A stretch of DNA of 39,282 bases, taken from the NCBI GenBank assembly GCA_900763995.1, contig CAAFMK010000188.1:1-39282 (forward strand), in the 5' to 3' direction. Numbering within the stretch: the stretch's first letter is position 1; each line of letters starts with the position of its first letter. The notes under the pieces were generated by a model, which made no database searches, was not told the DNA's origin, and saw only the letters and a program-made list of their open reading frames with translations. Made by a program: the position numbers and the translations under genes. The stretch is from an uncultured Oscillospiraceae bacterium. Lineage in GTDB: Bacteria; Bacillota; Clostridia; Oscillospirales; Oscillospiraceae. Of the stretch, positions 1 through 7,494 are shown piece after piece.

Positions 1-167
1 ATAGTAAAATTTAATATACAGATGATAAGAGAGAACTTAATGTATCATTCCACCATCTGGAACCATATATCTGTGGAAAATACCATGTTCCAGTCAGACA
101 GAATTTTTGACGAAATACCCCAATTGATCAGCCGTTTCAAAAAACGCCAACAAAAGCAGACAGCCCC

Positions 168-196
168 TTGCAAACCTGCACCAAATAGAATACAAT
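168..196 (+). promoter_or_regulatory. Sigma-A-type promoter of rpiB
   Basis: TTGCAA at 168-173 and TACAAT at 191-196 are separated by 17 bp, close to the vegetative consensus. The predicted transcript starts near 203 and gives a leader of about 50 nt before rpiB. The AT-rich bases 1-167 show no credible gene. Confidence 0.7.
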
Positions 197-251
197 GGGC
201 TGGAAGATTTGGGCTTTTATGAAAAAGCCCACAATACAGGAGGAGTATACT

Positions 252-686
252 ATGATCGCCATCGCTTCTGATCACGGTGGATATTTGCTCAAAGAGCACA
301 TTAAGGCCTATCTGGCCGCCAAGGGGATCACCTGTGAGGATTTTGGCACTGACAGCTTGGAGCGCTGTGACTATCCCCTTTTCGGGAAGGCAGCGGCTGA
401 GGCCGTCGCCTCCGGTCGGTGTGAGCAGGGTATCGTTATCTGCACCACTGGCATTGGCATTTCCATTTCCGCCAACAAGGTAAAGGGCATTCGCTGTGCG
501 CTGTGTGGCGATGTCCTGTCCGCTGAGATGACCCGGCGGCACAATGATGCCAATATGCTGGCCATGGGCGCTGGTGTTGTGGGCCCCATGGTGGCTGAGC
601 GGATTGTGGACACATTCTTGAATACAGAGTTTGAGGGCGGCCGTCACGCCCACCGGGTGAGCCAGTTGATGGACATTGAGGTCTGA
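252..686 (+). CDS. rpiB: Ribose-5-phosphate isomerase B
   Basis: A 144-residue RpiB/LacAB-family sugar-phosphate isomerase, which interconverts ribose 5-phosphate and ribulose 5-phosphate in the non-oxidative pentose phosphate pathway in the cytosol. The N-terminal ASDHGG motif, the VICTTGIGISISANK loop with the catalytic Cys64, and the RRHNDANM segment with His97 are all present, and the length is normal for the family (about 145-150). The frame stays open upstream to 195, but the ATG at 252 sits just after a strong AGGAGG at 238-243 and begins the conserved strand, so it is chosen. It is a single-gene unit with its own promoter. Two hairpins follow it. Allose 6-phosphate isomerisation is a known side activity of the family and cannot be excluded. 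Confidence 0.95.
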   Translation: MIAIASDHGGYLLKEHIKAYLAAKGITCEDFGTDSLERCDYPLFGKAAAEAVASGRCEQGIVICTTGIGISISANKVKGIRCALCGDVLSAEMTRRHNDANMLAMGAGVVGPMVAERIVDTFLNTEFEGGRHAHRVSQLMDIEV

Positions 687-725
687 TCTCACCAGTATCT
701 GTCCCCCGCTTTGTAACGACGAGAC

Positions 726-758
726 TGCCGACAAAGTGGCAAAGCCATTTTGTCGGCA
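726..758. terminator. Long hairpin downstream of rpiB
   Basis: A 15-bp stem (726-740 with 744-758, one G-U position) closes a three-base AAA loop. No T-run follows in either direction. It lies 40 bp after the rpiB stop and just before the tandem repeat units. It may be a processing or stabilising hairpin rather than a true terminator. Confidence 0.45.
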
Positions 759-767
759 AGCTGCGGC

Positions 768-872
768 AAAGGCCCCTGACCGTTTGGTCAGGGGCCTTTG
801 TCTGTGTGTGTTGTAAAAGGAGAGGGAGAAATGGGAGATACAGTTTTTGTAGCCTTGCTACAATGGCATAAT
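768..872 (-). ncRNA. Candidate small RNA from repeat unit A
   Basis: Read on the minus strand, unit A has a response-regulator-type box, a 20-bp gap and a -10-like TAATTA (884 to 879). About 50 nt of variable leader follow, then a conserved C/U-rich block complementary to AGGAGAGGGAGA, then a 13-bp hairpin ending in TTTG. A C/U-rich single-stranded seed able to pair with ribosome binding sites is typical of regulatory small RNAs. The U-run is short and the start site is inferred, so this is a hypothesis. The opposite strand is the alternative. Confidence 0.3.
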
Positions 873-904
873 AAACGATAATTACGGCAAATCCATGACT
901 TTCT

Positions 905-921
905 CGTGAACTTTTTGTGAA
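905..921 (-). promoter_or_regulatory. Response-regulator-type direct repeat box (unit A)
   Basis: On the minus strand TTCACA, five bases, then TTCACG. This is an 11-bp direct-repeat spacing as bound by OmpR/PhoB-family regulators. It matches the box in front of the response regulator gene at 2397-2413. Confidence 0.5.
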
Positions 922-947
922 CGATTCTGGCCGTTCTCCCAGGCGGC

Positions 948-1044
948 AAATGACCCCAGCCATCTGGCCGGGGTCATTCGTCTGTGTGTTGTAAAGGAGA
1001 GAGAATGGAGATAAACCTTGTTTGCTTGACTACGGTATTATCAT
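948..1044 (-). ncRNA. Candidate small RNA from repeat unit B
   Basis: Same minus-strand arrangement as in unit A: TTCACA-N5-TTCATT box, 20-bp gap, -10-like TATTCT (1056 to 1051), variable leader, C/U-rich block with ACAACACACAGAC, then a hairpin with a different sequence but preserved pairing. The paralogous pair would resemble tandem sibling small RNAs. No transcript evidence is available from sequence alone. Confidence 0.3.
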
Positions 1045-1076
1045 AAAATAAGAATACGACAAAACCATGACTTTAA

Positions 1077-1093
1077 AATGAATTTTCTGTGAA
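1077..1093 (-). promoter_or_regulatory. Response-regulator-type direct repeat box (unit B)
   Basis: On the minus strand TTCACA, five bases, then TTCATT, at the same place in the repeat as the unit A box. The second half-site is weaker. Confidence 0.4.
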
Positions 1094-1201
1094 TGTTTTC
1101 CGCCGTTCTTTCTTGACGGCTCTTCCTCTCAGGTGCCATAATGGGACATACAAAATGACATCCATTCTATTTTCTATCTATTTAGGGAGGTACTTTACCC
1201 T

Positions 1202-2377
1202 ATGAACTGGATTCTCTCATACTGTGTTGGAGGCAATGACCCCACATCCCCTCAGGCCCGCAGCCGATGCGGCACCATATCGGGGACTATGGGCATTGTG
1301 CTCAATCTGCTGCTGGCTCTAAGTAAACTGCTGGCCGGGATGATCACAGCTTCTGTGGCTATGACCGCCGATGGCCTTAACAATCTCTCTGATGCGGCCA
1401 CCTCTGTAATCACGCTCATTGGCTTTCGCATGGCTGGGCAAAAGGCGGACGCCAACCACCCCTTTGGCCACGGGCGTATTGAGTATGTATCGGGACTGAT
1501 CGTATCCATGGCCATTTTGCTCATGGGCTTTGAGGCTGGACGATCTGCCATTGGGGCCCTGATCCATGGCTCTCAGCTACAGTTTTCCCCTGTGGCGGTG
1601 GGCATCCTGTGCGGGGCAATTGTGGTAAAATGCTGGATCTTCTGGTTTAACCGGGCCCTGGGCCAATACATCTCCTCTGCCGCTATGGAGGCCACTGCCG
1701 CTGATGCACTGTCAGATACCCTGTCCACGGCTGTGGTGCTGCTATCCATCCTAGTCAGCCACTTTTTCCATATCCAAGTGGATGGCATCGCCGGGCTGCT
1801 GGTGGCCCTCTTTATTTTGAAAACCGGCTGGGAGGTGGCCCGGGACACCCTTGACCCCCTGCTGGGTCGTCCTATGGACCCCGAGCTGGCCGCAGACATA
1901 CACCAGCTGGTCTGTGCCCACAATCATATTTTGGGGATCCACGATCTTGTCTACCACGACTACGGCCCAGGCCGGGCCATGATGTCCTTTCATGCTGAAG
2001 TGCCTGCCGATGAGAATCTGCTGGAGCTTCACGACATTATCGACCACATTGAGCGGGAGCTGAAGGCCAAGCATCACATTGAAACTGTGATTCACATGGA
2101 CCCAGTGGTGGCAGATGACACCACGACCGCCCTGCGCAAACAAGTGGAGGATGTTGTAAAGGAACTGGATGGTGCCCTGACCATCCACGACTTTCGCATC
2201 ACCGCAGGCCCTCTCCACACCAATATCCTCTTTGATGTTCTGATCCCCTATCACTTCCACATGACAGACAGCTGTGTGCAGGATGTGCTGACCGCCCGCA
2301 TAGAGGCCCTGTCCCCCCACTACTTCCCCATCATACAGGTGGATCACTCCTATGTGGACAAGGCCCAGAGGGATTAA
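1202..2377 (+). CDS. Cation diffusion facilitator (probable Mn/Fe/Zn exporter)
   Basis: A 391-residue CDF-family inner-membrane antiporter exporting divalent metal from the cytosol. The N-terminal ~210 residues form the transmembrane bundle. TM2 carries the family signature DGLNNLSD (residues 57-64), giving an NxxxD metal site, and TM5 carries ADALSD, giving DxxxD. In characterised CDFs an N-D/D-D quartet is associated with manganese or iron rather than zinc, so Mn2+ export is a reasonable guess. The cytoplasmic C-terminus (about 215-391) is longer than in simple CDFs and seems to hold a second ferredoxin-like regulatory part. The ATG at 1202 follows AGGGAGG at 1184-1190. The gene lies between the tandem repeats and the two-component operon. 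Confidence 0.88.
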   Translation: MNWILSYCVGGNDPTSPQARSRCGTISGTMGIVLNLLLALSKLLAGMITASVAMTADGLNNLSDAATSVITLIGFRMAGQKADANHPFGHGRIEYVSGLIVSMAILLMGFEAGRSAIGALIHGSQLQFSPVAVGILCGAIVVKCWIFWFNRALGQYISSAAMEATAADALSDTLSTAVVLLSILVSHFFHIQVDGIAGLLVALFILKTGWEVARDTLDPLLGRPMDPELAADIHQLVCAHNHILGIHDLVYHDYGPGRAMMSFHAEVPADENLLELHDIIDHIERELKAKHHIETVIHMDPVVADDTTTALRKQVEDVVKELDGALTIHDFRITAGPLHTNILFDVLIPYHFHMTDSCVQDVLTARIEALSPHYFPIIQVDHSYVDKAQRD

Positions 2378-2396
2378 GGGCCGCTGCCGTGGGTAG

Positions 2397-2438
2397 TTCA
2401 CAAATTATTCACCTAACTGGCCCAGTTTGCGGTATAAT
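2397..2438 (+). promoter_or_regulatory. Activator-type promoter of the two-component operon
   Basis: TTCACA (2397-2402), AATTA, TTCACC (2408-2413), then a 19-bp gap to a perfect TATAAT at 2433-2438. No good -35 hexamer exists; the second half-site lies where one would be. This is the layout of OmpR/PhoB-type activated promoters and suggests autoregulation by the downstream regulator. Confidence 0.6.
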
Positions 2439-2471
2439 AAACTAAAATGACGAAAGAATGGGGTGTCCCTT

Positions 2472-3164
2472 ATGCCCAAAAAGGTTTTGATCGTGGAGGA
2501 TGACGGAAATATTGCAGAATTGCTCCACCTCTATCTGGAAAAAGAAGGATTTGAAACACAGGTGGCCAAGGATGGCGGCCGGGGGGTGGAGCTGTTCCGC
2601 TCCTTCCAGCCCAATCTGGTTTTGCTGGATATTATGCTGCCCGTCATGGACGGGTGGGCCGTGCTGAAAAAGATCCGGGAGACAGACAAGACCCCTGTTA
2701 TTATGCTCACCGCCAAGGGCCAGACCGAGGACAAGGTTGCCGGTCTGGAGCAGGGGGCGGACGACTACATCGTAAAGCCCTTTGAGATGAAGGAGGTGCT
2801 GGCCCGCATCCACGCCGTTTTGCGGCGCATGGGCGGCGAGGAGGAGCAGGGGGAGAAAAAGCTGAGTTTTGATAAGCTGGTCATCAACCTGGATTCCTAC
2901 GAGCTGCTGGTGGATGGACAGCGGGTGGACACCCCGCCCAAGGAGCTGGAGCTGCTGTTCCATCTGGCCGCCTCCCCCAACCGGGTCTTTACCCGCAACC
3001 AGCTGTTGGATGAGGTGTGGGGCTTTGACTATTTTGGGGACAGCCGTACGGTGGATGTCCATATCAAGCGTTTGCGGGAAAAGCTGGAGGATGTCAGCGA
3101 CCAGTGGCGGCTGAAAACTGTGTGGGGTGTGGGCTATAAATTTGAGGTGGGTACCACTCCATGA
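2472..3164 (+). CDS. OmpR/PhoB-family response regulator
   Basis: A 230-residue two-component response regulator. The receiver domain (1-115) has the acidic pocket Glu9-Asp10-Asp11, phospho-acceptor Asp53 in LLDIMLPVMDG, Thr80 and Lys102. The winged-helix DNA-binding domain (about 130-228) ends with the usual SRTVDVHIKRLREKL recognition helix and WGVGYKF wing. An in-frame GTG lies 9 bp upstream, but the ATG at 2472 is better placed after GGGG at 2460-2463 and gives the normal start. It is followed after 60 bp by its kinase and then an HtrA protease, as in the CssRS secretion-stress system. A matching direct-repeat box sits in its own promoter. Confidence 0.93.
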   Translation: MPKKVLIVEDDGNIAELLHLYLEKEGFETQVAKDGGRGVELFRSFQPNLVLLDIMLPVMDGWAVLKKIRETDKTPVIMLTAKGQTEDKVAGLEQGADDYIVKPFEMKEVLARIHAVLRRMGGEEEQGEKKLSFDKLVINLDSYELLVDGQRVDTPPKELELLFHLAASPNRVFTRNQLLDEVWGFDYFGDSRTVDVHIKRLREKLEDVSDQWRLKTVWGVGYKFEVGTTP

Positions 3165-3224
3165 GAACCGTTCAACCCCTCTGCACCCACCCATCCAGTT
3201 TTATATATCAGGAGGTGAGATCCC

Positions 3225-4661
3225 CTGCATTCTTTATATAAGCGCCAGCTGGCCATGATGGTAGGCATCATGATCTTGTCCTTTTCCCTGCTCTCAGCCG
3301 CCTTTATGCTGTTGTCCTACCGGTATATCATCTCAGAAAATCGGGATTCCATGGAGCGCAACGCAGGCTATATTGCCGGGTTCACCTCGGTGTACTACCG
3401 GGAATTTCGGGACATAGAGGATGAGCTGTACAGCAACTATGTGGCCAACATCGCCCTGATTTCCAACTCCTTTGTCATCGTGGCAGATCAAAATGGTAAG
3501 ATCCTCTATGCCACAGATGGCAACAAGATCTATAACTACCAGAATACGATGCTCCCACCCTCTGTGGTGGACCAGGTCGCTGAAAATGGGAACTATGCCG
3601 GACTGACCTCTTTGGGTGGTATTTATCCGGAAAAACGGTATACCGCCGGACTGCCCGTCAATGTCACTTTGCTGGGCCGCACCATAAACCACGGTCTGGT
3701 TTTGATCTCAGCGGACGCCTCCAATCTGTCGGAGATGTGGGCGGCCACTGCCACCATCTTCTTCTTTTCCGCTGTGGTGGTGCTGCTCATCTCAGTGATC
3801 GCCAGTACCATCACCTCCGCCCACCAGTCCCGCCCCCTCAACGAGATTGCGGTGGCCGCCAGAAGGTTTGGACAGGGCGAATTTGATGTGCGTGTCTCTG
3901 AATATGAGGGGCGCTGTGATGAGATCAGCACTCTGGCCGAGGCCTTTAATACAATGGCCAACTCTCTGGAAAAGGTGGAGACCCAGCGGGCGGAGTTTAT
4001 CGCCAACATCTCCCATGAGCTGAAAACCCCCATGACCACCATCGCCGGCTTTGCGGAGGGGATTTTGGACGGCACCATCCCGCCAGAGCGGCAAAAGGAC
4101 TATCTGGCCATCGTGGTCTCTGAGACCAGGAGGCTGTCCCGGCTGGTGCGGCGGATGCTGGATCTGTCCCGGCTGAATGCCCTGGCAGAAAACGCCATCA
4201 CCGCCCAGGAGACCTTTGACCTCACAGAGGTCATGTCCCAGGTACTCATCAGTCTGGAGAGCAAAATCACAGATCGAGATCTGGATGTAGATGTACAGAT
4301 GCCCGATGAGAAGGTCATGGTCTGGGGTGAGCCGGACTCTGTGACCCAGGTGTGCTACAATCTCCTTGACAACGCCGCCAAGTTTGCCGCATCCGGTACC
4401 GTCATCTCTATCCAGGTCACAAAAAAGGACGGTAAGGCCATTACCAAGATCCGAAATCTGGGGGCCACCATCCCATCTGACGAGCTGCCCCTCCTGTTCG
4501 AGCGTTTCCACAAAGCGGACTCCTCCCGCTCCATGGATCGTGAGGGGGTGGGCCTTGGGCTGTATATTGTCAAAACCATTCTGGGCAATTTGAAGGAAAC
4601 CATCAATGTCACCAGTGAAGATGGTGTGACCGAATTTGTATTCACCTTGACCCTGGCCTAG
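3225..4661 (+). CDS. Membrane sensor histidine kinase
   Basis: A 478-residue kinase if the start is CTG at 3225. That codon lies seven bases after a near-perfect AGGAGGTGA (3210-3218) and adds the basic start HSLYKRQLA before TM1. The first ATG (3255) has no ribosome site and would begin inside the membrane segment. Order: TM1 (about 11-33), extracytoplasmic sensor region (~34-170), TM2 (~173-197), HAMP (~198-250), HisKA with phospho-accepting His264 in ISHELKTP, then HATPase_c with N-box NLLDNAAKFA and GVGLGLYIV. The G1 region reads IRNLGATIP instead of DxGxG, a variant seen in some kinases of this class. It presumably phosphorylates the regulator upstream. The signal is unknown; the neighbouring HtrA suggests envelope or secretion stress. 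Confidence 0.9.
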   Translation: MHSLYKRQLAMMVGIMILSFSLLSAAFMLLSYRYIISENRDSMERNAGYIAGFTSVYYREFRDIEDELYSNYVANIALISNSFVIVADQNGKILYATDGNKIYNYQNTMLPPSVVDQVAENGNYAGLTSLGGIYPEKRYTAGLPVNVTLLGRTINHGLVLISADASNLSEMWAATATIFFFSAVVVLLISVIASTITSAHQSRPLNEIAVAARRFGQGEFDVRVSEYEGRCDEISTLAEAFNTMANSLEKVETQRAEFIANISHELKTPMTTIAGFAEGILDGTIPPERQKDYLAIVVSETRRLSRLVRRMLDLSRLNALAENAITAQETFDLTEVMSQVLISLESKITDRDLDVDVQMPDEKVMVWGEPDSVTQVCYNLLDNAAKFAASGTVISIQVTKKDGKAITKIRNLGATIPSDELPLLFERFHKADSSRSMDREGVGLGLYIVKTILGNLKETINVTSEDGVTEFVFTLTLA

Positions 4662-4691
4662 GCGCTGTGTTGGCCCCATTGTCACAGCGCC
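4661..4691 (+). other. Inverted repeat between kinase and htrA genes
   Basis: GGCGCTGTG at 4661-4669 pairs with CACAGCGCC at 4683-4691 around a 13-base loop. There is no T-run, so it is more likely an intercistronic structure than a terminator. Confidence 0.4.
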
Positions 4692-4722
4692 AGATCGTAA
4701 CCACTGAATAGGGAGAGAATTT

Positions 4723-5982
4723 ATGGACAACAAAAAGATAGACGATCTGTGGCAGGGCGGTCTGTGGGAGCAGCCTGCACCTGTATTTCCAACACCTCCC
4801 CCTGTCCCCGTTCCAGCTGGCAGCAGGGGAGGCTCTCGTCCCACTTTGAAGTTGAAACGACGAAAGGGACGCCACTGGCCCAAGTTTCTTGGGCTGTGCG
4901 CCCTGCTGATCCTTTTGTGCGGCGTGACCATACTGTGTGAAAACTATATCACCCCCAGCGGCTTCCACTGGGGGAACTCCCCCTTTGGCTACAAGGATGA
5001 CTATGATGAGGATGTGGTGCATGACACCTCTCCTCCCTCCATCCCAAAGGCGGAGACTGGCACGGGGGTGACCATTACCCTGCATCCCCCCAAAGATTCC
5101 CCCCTCACACTGCCACAGGTTCACGAGAAGGCCATCCCCTCCCTGGTGTCCATTGAATCCTCTGCCGGATTTTCATACAGTACGGGCAGCGGTGTTGTCC
5201 TCACCCAGGACGGATACCTTATTACCAATGCCCATGTGGTGGCCGGGGCAAAAAAGGTGACTGCCCAGCTGTACAACAACCAGGTCTTTCCTGCCAAGCT
5301 GGTGGGCTTTGATGCCGCAGAGGATCTGGCCGTCTTAAAAATCGAGGCCGAGGGGCTGACCCCAGCAGAGTTTGGGGACTCCGCTGCGCTGGTGTGCGGG
5401 GAGTCCGTGTCCGCTCTGGGTGACCCTTTGGGCTATCGGGCCACCTTTACCAATGGCATTGTCTCCGCTTTGAACCGGGAGATGGAGATGGACGATGGCA
5501 GTACCATGGTACTGCTGCAAACCAACGCCGCCATCAACTTTGGCAACTCCGGTGGCCCCCTGCTCAATCAATATGGTCAGGTGGTGGGGATCAACACCAT
5601 CAAAATCGTCTCTGATGACGGTTCTGCTGAATCCCTGGGCTTTGCCATCCCCTCCACCCGGGTAAAGTATGTGGCCGATCATCTCATTGCAGGTACTCCC
5701 ATTGGCACCGCCGCCTTTGGCTTTACCGTCTCCACCCTGCGCCTGCCAGAGGGCGGGCTGGAGCTGCTGCTGGTGGAGCCGGAGAGTGACGCCCACACCA
5801 AGGGGCTCCAGGCCCACGACATTATCCAACGTGTCAATGGACGCCCCATCTCCACCACCCTGGATCTGCTGGAGATCAAGCGCTCCCTCAATCCTGGCGA
5901 CCTTGTGGAGCTGACCTATCTTCGGGATGGGCAGTCATACACCATACAGATTGCCCTGATGGATGCTGAAGAACTGAAGTAA
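4723..5982 (+). CDS. HtrA/DegP-like membrane-anchored serine protease
   Basis: A 419-residue trypsin-like protease of the HtrA family, which degrades or refolds misfolded proteins outside the membrane. The order is a proline-rich cytoplasmic tail (1-50), one membrane anchor (~53-72), an acidic linker, a chymotrypsin-like domain (~130-315) and one PDZ domain (~330-415). The triad is visible: His171 in TNAHVV, Asp201 in EDLAVLK and Ser277 in GNSGGPL. The ATG follows GGGAGAG by a good distance. It lies 61 bp after the sensor kinase and is closed by a strong terminator, so it is probably the last gene of the two-component operon, as in CssRS-htrA systems. Confidence 0.93.
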   Translation: MDNKKIDDLWQGGLWEQPAPVFPTPPPVPVPAGSRGGSRPTLKLKRRKGRHWPKFLGLCALLILLCGVTILCENYITPSGFHWGNSPFGYKDDYDEDVVHDTSPPSIPKAETGTGVTITLHPPKDSPLTLPQVHEKAIPSLVSIESSAGFSYSTGSGVVLTQDGYLITNAHVVAGAKKVTAQLYNNQVFPAKLVGFDAAEDLAVLKIEAEGLTPAEFGDSAALVCGESVSALGDPLGYRATFTNGIVSALNREMEMDDGSTMVLLQTNAAINFGNSGGPLLNQYGQVVGINTIKIVSDDGSAESLGFAIPSTRVKYVADHLIAGTPIGTAAFGFTVSTLRLPEGGLELLLVEPESDAHTKGLQAHDIIQRVNGRPISTTLDLLEIKRSLNPGDLVELTYLRDGQSYTIQIALMDAEELK

Positions 5983-5987
5983 CTCTG

Positions 5988-6022
5988 CTGCGGCACAGAA
6001 CCGACTGTGCCGCAGTTATTTT
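5988..6022 (+). terminator. Rho-independent terminator after htrA
   Basis: CTGCGGCACAG (5988-5998) pairs with CTGTGCCGCAG (6005-6015), followed by TTATTTTT. Confidence 0.9.
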
Positions 6023-6027
6023 TCTCA

Positions 6028-6056
6028 TTGCTCTGCCCGGCCTGTCGTGTTATACT
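6028..6056 (+). promoter_or_regulatory. Promoter of the Nudix-epimerase pair
   Basis: Extended -10 TGTTATACT with TATACT at 6051-6056, and a weak -35 TTGCTC at 6028-6033, spacer 17 bp. Confidence 0.6.
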
Positions 6057-6079
6057 TTCCACAAAAAGGGGGATTTTTG

Positions 6080-6562
6080 ATGATAAACACCACCCTGTGC
6101 TACATTCGTCAGGGGGAGCAGTACCTCATGCTCCACCGCACCAAAAAGAAAAACGACATCAGCCAGGACAAATGGATCGGAATCGGGGGCAAGTTCGAGG
6201 ACAAGGAGAGCCCTGAGGACTGTCTGCTGCGAGAGGCCCATGAGGAGACCGGCCTCACCCTTACAGACTACCGCTATCGGGGGTTGGTCACCTTTATCTC
6301 AGACTGCTGGCCCACGGAGTATATGCACCTGTTCACCGCAGACGGCTTCACCGGGACATTAAAAGACTGCGACGAGGGGGAGCTGAAGTGGCTGCCCTAT
6401 GACCAGCTGCTCCAAATCCCCCACTGGGAGGGGGACGCCATTTTTCTGGATCTCATCCATCGGGACACTCCGTTTTTCTCCCTGAAACTGTCCTATGTTG
6501 GGGATGTTTTGGAGGAGGCTGTTTTAGACGGTCGATATTTGAAAGGAGGCCCTGGACAATGA
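6080..6562 (+). CDS. Nudix hydrolase, MutT/8-oxo-dGTP diphosphatase-like
   Basis: A 160-residue Nudix protein. The Nudix box fits the full pattern GX5EX7REUXEEXGU: Gly of GGKFEDKE, then LLREAHEETGL, with the metal-binding glutamates intact. The family removes oxidised nucleoside triphosphates or other nucleoside diphosphate derivatives in the cytosol, and the length and the early GxWxGIGGKxE-type context are typical of 8-oxo-dGTP diphosphatases. The ATG at 6080 follows GGGGGA; an in-frame ATG at 6047 lies in the promoter and is rejected. Its end overlaps the start of the epimerase gene by 4 bp, so the two are translationally coupled. The exact substrate cannot be told from sequence. Confidence 0.88.
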   Translation: MINTTLCYIRQGEQYLMLHRTKKKNDISQDKWIGIGGKFEDKESPEDCLLREAHEETGLTLTDYRYRGLVTFISDCWPTEYMHLFTADGFTGTLKDCDEGELKWLPYDQLLQIPHWEGDAIFLDLIHRDTPFFSLKLSYVGDVLEEAVLDGRYLKGGPGQ

Positions 6563-7443
6563 TCGTTACCATTCAATCTGCCCAGCTGTGTGTGGACATT
6601 GACACTCTGGGGGCACAGCTGTCCTCCATCCGTACCCACGATGGCACTGAGTACCTCTGGCAGGGGGACCCTGAGATCTGGGGTCGGCGGGCCCCCATGC
6701 TCTTTCCTGTGATCGGGCGGCTGAAGGAAAGCACATACCAGCTGGATGGAAAGGACTACACCATCTCCCCCCACGGCTTTGCCCGGGACATGGAATTTCA
6801 GATCGTGGATCAGAGGACCCATCAGCTCACCCTCCAAATTTCTGACACCCCACAGACCCAAATGGTATATCCCTTCTCCTTTACCTTGACTGTGACCTAC
6901 TGTGTGGAGGGGAACACCCTGACCAAATCCCATGAGATCTGCAACACCTCAGACCGGGAGATGCTCTATGAGCTGGGTGCCCACGACGGCTTCCGGGCCC
7001 CCATCCAGGGCGAGGCCACTATGGCCGACTACTCCATCCGGCTCCCTGGCTTGGATTCCGTCTGCCTGTACGGGCTTGATGAGCGGGTGATGATCACCCC
7101 AAAGGGGGAACCTGTCCCCCTGAACCACTCGGCTCTCCCCCTCACTCCCGCCACCTTCGGGCTGGATACCATGATTTTGGACACCCCGCCCCAGGGACAG
7201 GCCATTTTGTGTGACGGGCAGGGGCAGCCACGGGTGACCCTCACCTTCCCCGACTTCCCCTACCTGGGGATCTGGACACCGGAAAAGCCCTTTGATACAG
7301 GCTTTGTGTGTATTGAGCCCTGGTCTGCCCTGCCTGATGCCACCTTTGTAGGTCGGGCGCTGGGGGACAAGGCCGGAATTCGTGCCCTGGCCCCTGGACA
7401 AAGGGAGATCCTGCGCTACACCACCACTATCCACCCATACTGA
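6559..7443 (+). CDS. Aldose 1-epimerase family protein (LacX-like)
   Basis: A 294-residue galactose-mutarotase-like protein, one beta-sandwich domain. It should interconvert alpha and beta anomers of an aldose or sugar phosphate in the cytosol. Visible family marks are HGFARDMEF with the first conserved His, GAHDGF in place of the usual GGHPGF with the second catalytic His, and CIEPW with the likely catalytic Glu. The sequence is closer to the LacX/YihR-like branch than to GalM. The start ATG overlaps the Nudix stop (ATGA-type) and has AAAGGAGG in front of it. A bidirectional terminator follows. Confidence 0.87.
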   Translation: MIVTIQSAQLCVDIDTLGAQLSSIRTHDGTEYLWQGDPEIWGRRAPMLFPVIGRLKESTYQLDGKDYTISPHGFARDMEFQIVDQRTHQLTLQISDTPQTQMVYPFSFTLTVTYCVEGNTLTKSHEICNTSDREMLYELGAHDGFRAPIQGEATMADYSIRLPGLDSVCLYGLDERVMITPKGEPVPLNHSALPLTPATFGLDTMILDTPPQGQAILCDGQGQPRVTLTFPDFPYLGIWTPEKPFDTGFVCIEPWSALPDATFVGRALGDKAGIRALAPGQREILRYTTTIHPY

Positions 7444-7445
7444 TG

Positions 7446-7484
7446 AAAAAACCTGCGACCAAAATTGTTCGGTCGCAGGTTTTT
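7446..7484. terminator. Bidirectional terminator
   Basis: Stem of about 14 bp (7446-7460 with 7471-7484) flanked by A5 on the left and T5 on the right. It serves the epimerase on the plus strand and the LCP gene on the minus strand. Confidence 0.9.
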
Positions 7485-7494
7485 CCGTATATCC

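Larger units (their letters stand above)
763..942. repeat. 180-bp tandem repeat, unit A
   Basis: First of two diverged direct copies with a 180-bp period; both begin with GCGGCAAA. Order on the plus strand: hairpin (768-780 with 787-799), a GT-rich stretch, a purine-rich block around AAAGGAGAG, a variable AT-rich part, then a conserved block containing CCATGACTTT and a TTCACA-N5-TTCACG box on the minus strand (905-921). The hairpin pairing is kept while its sequence differs from that of unit B, which suggests selection for RNA structure. It could terminate rpiB (plus) or a small RNA (minus). Confidence 0.75.
943..1122. repeat. 180-bp tandem repeat, unit B
   Basis: Second copy, starting 180 bp after unit A. 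It has the same order: GCGGCAAA, hairpin (stem about 948-962 with 965-978), GT-rich stretch, AAAGGAGAG block, variable part, CCATGACTTT block and a minus-strand TTCACA-N5-TTCATT box (1077-1093). On the plus strand it also has TTGACT at 1026-1031 with an AT-rich stretch 17 bp on, which could be a promoter for the exporter gene at 1202. The right edge is approximate. Confidence 0.75.

Noticed and set aside
45..734. A 229-codon minus-strand frame over rpiB
   Set aside because: Shadow of rpiB; no family resemblance and no promoter in the right place.
831..881. Short leader peptide (16 codons) with ribosome site in repeat unit A, and its 13-codon counterpart at 1005-1046 in unit B
   Set aside because: The purine-rich block and ATG are conserved, but the encoded peptides are not alike in sequence or length, so selection on a peptide is unlikely.
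1060..1200. Metal riboswitch (yybP-ykoY type) in front of the CDF exporter
   Set aside because: I looked for the conserved loop sequences and pairing of that class and did not find them.
3792..4931. A 379-codon minus-strand open frame over the kinase and htrA genes
   Set aside because: Antisense shadow of two well-supported genes, no ribosome site, spans the intergenic gap and inverted repeat.
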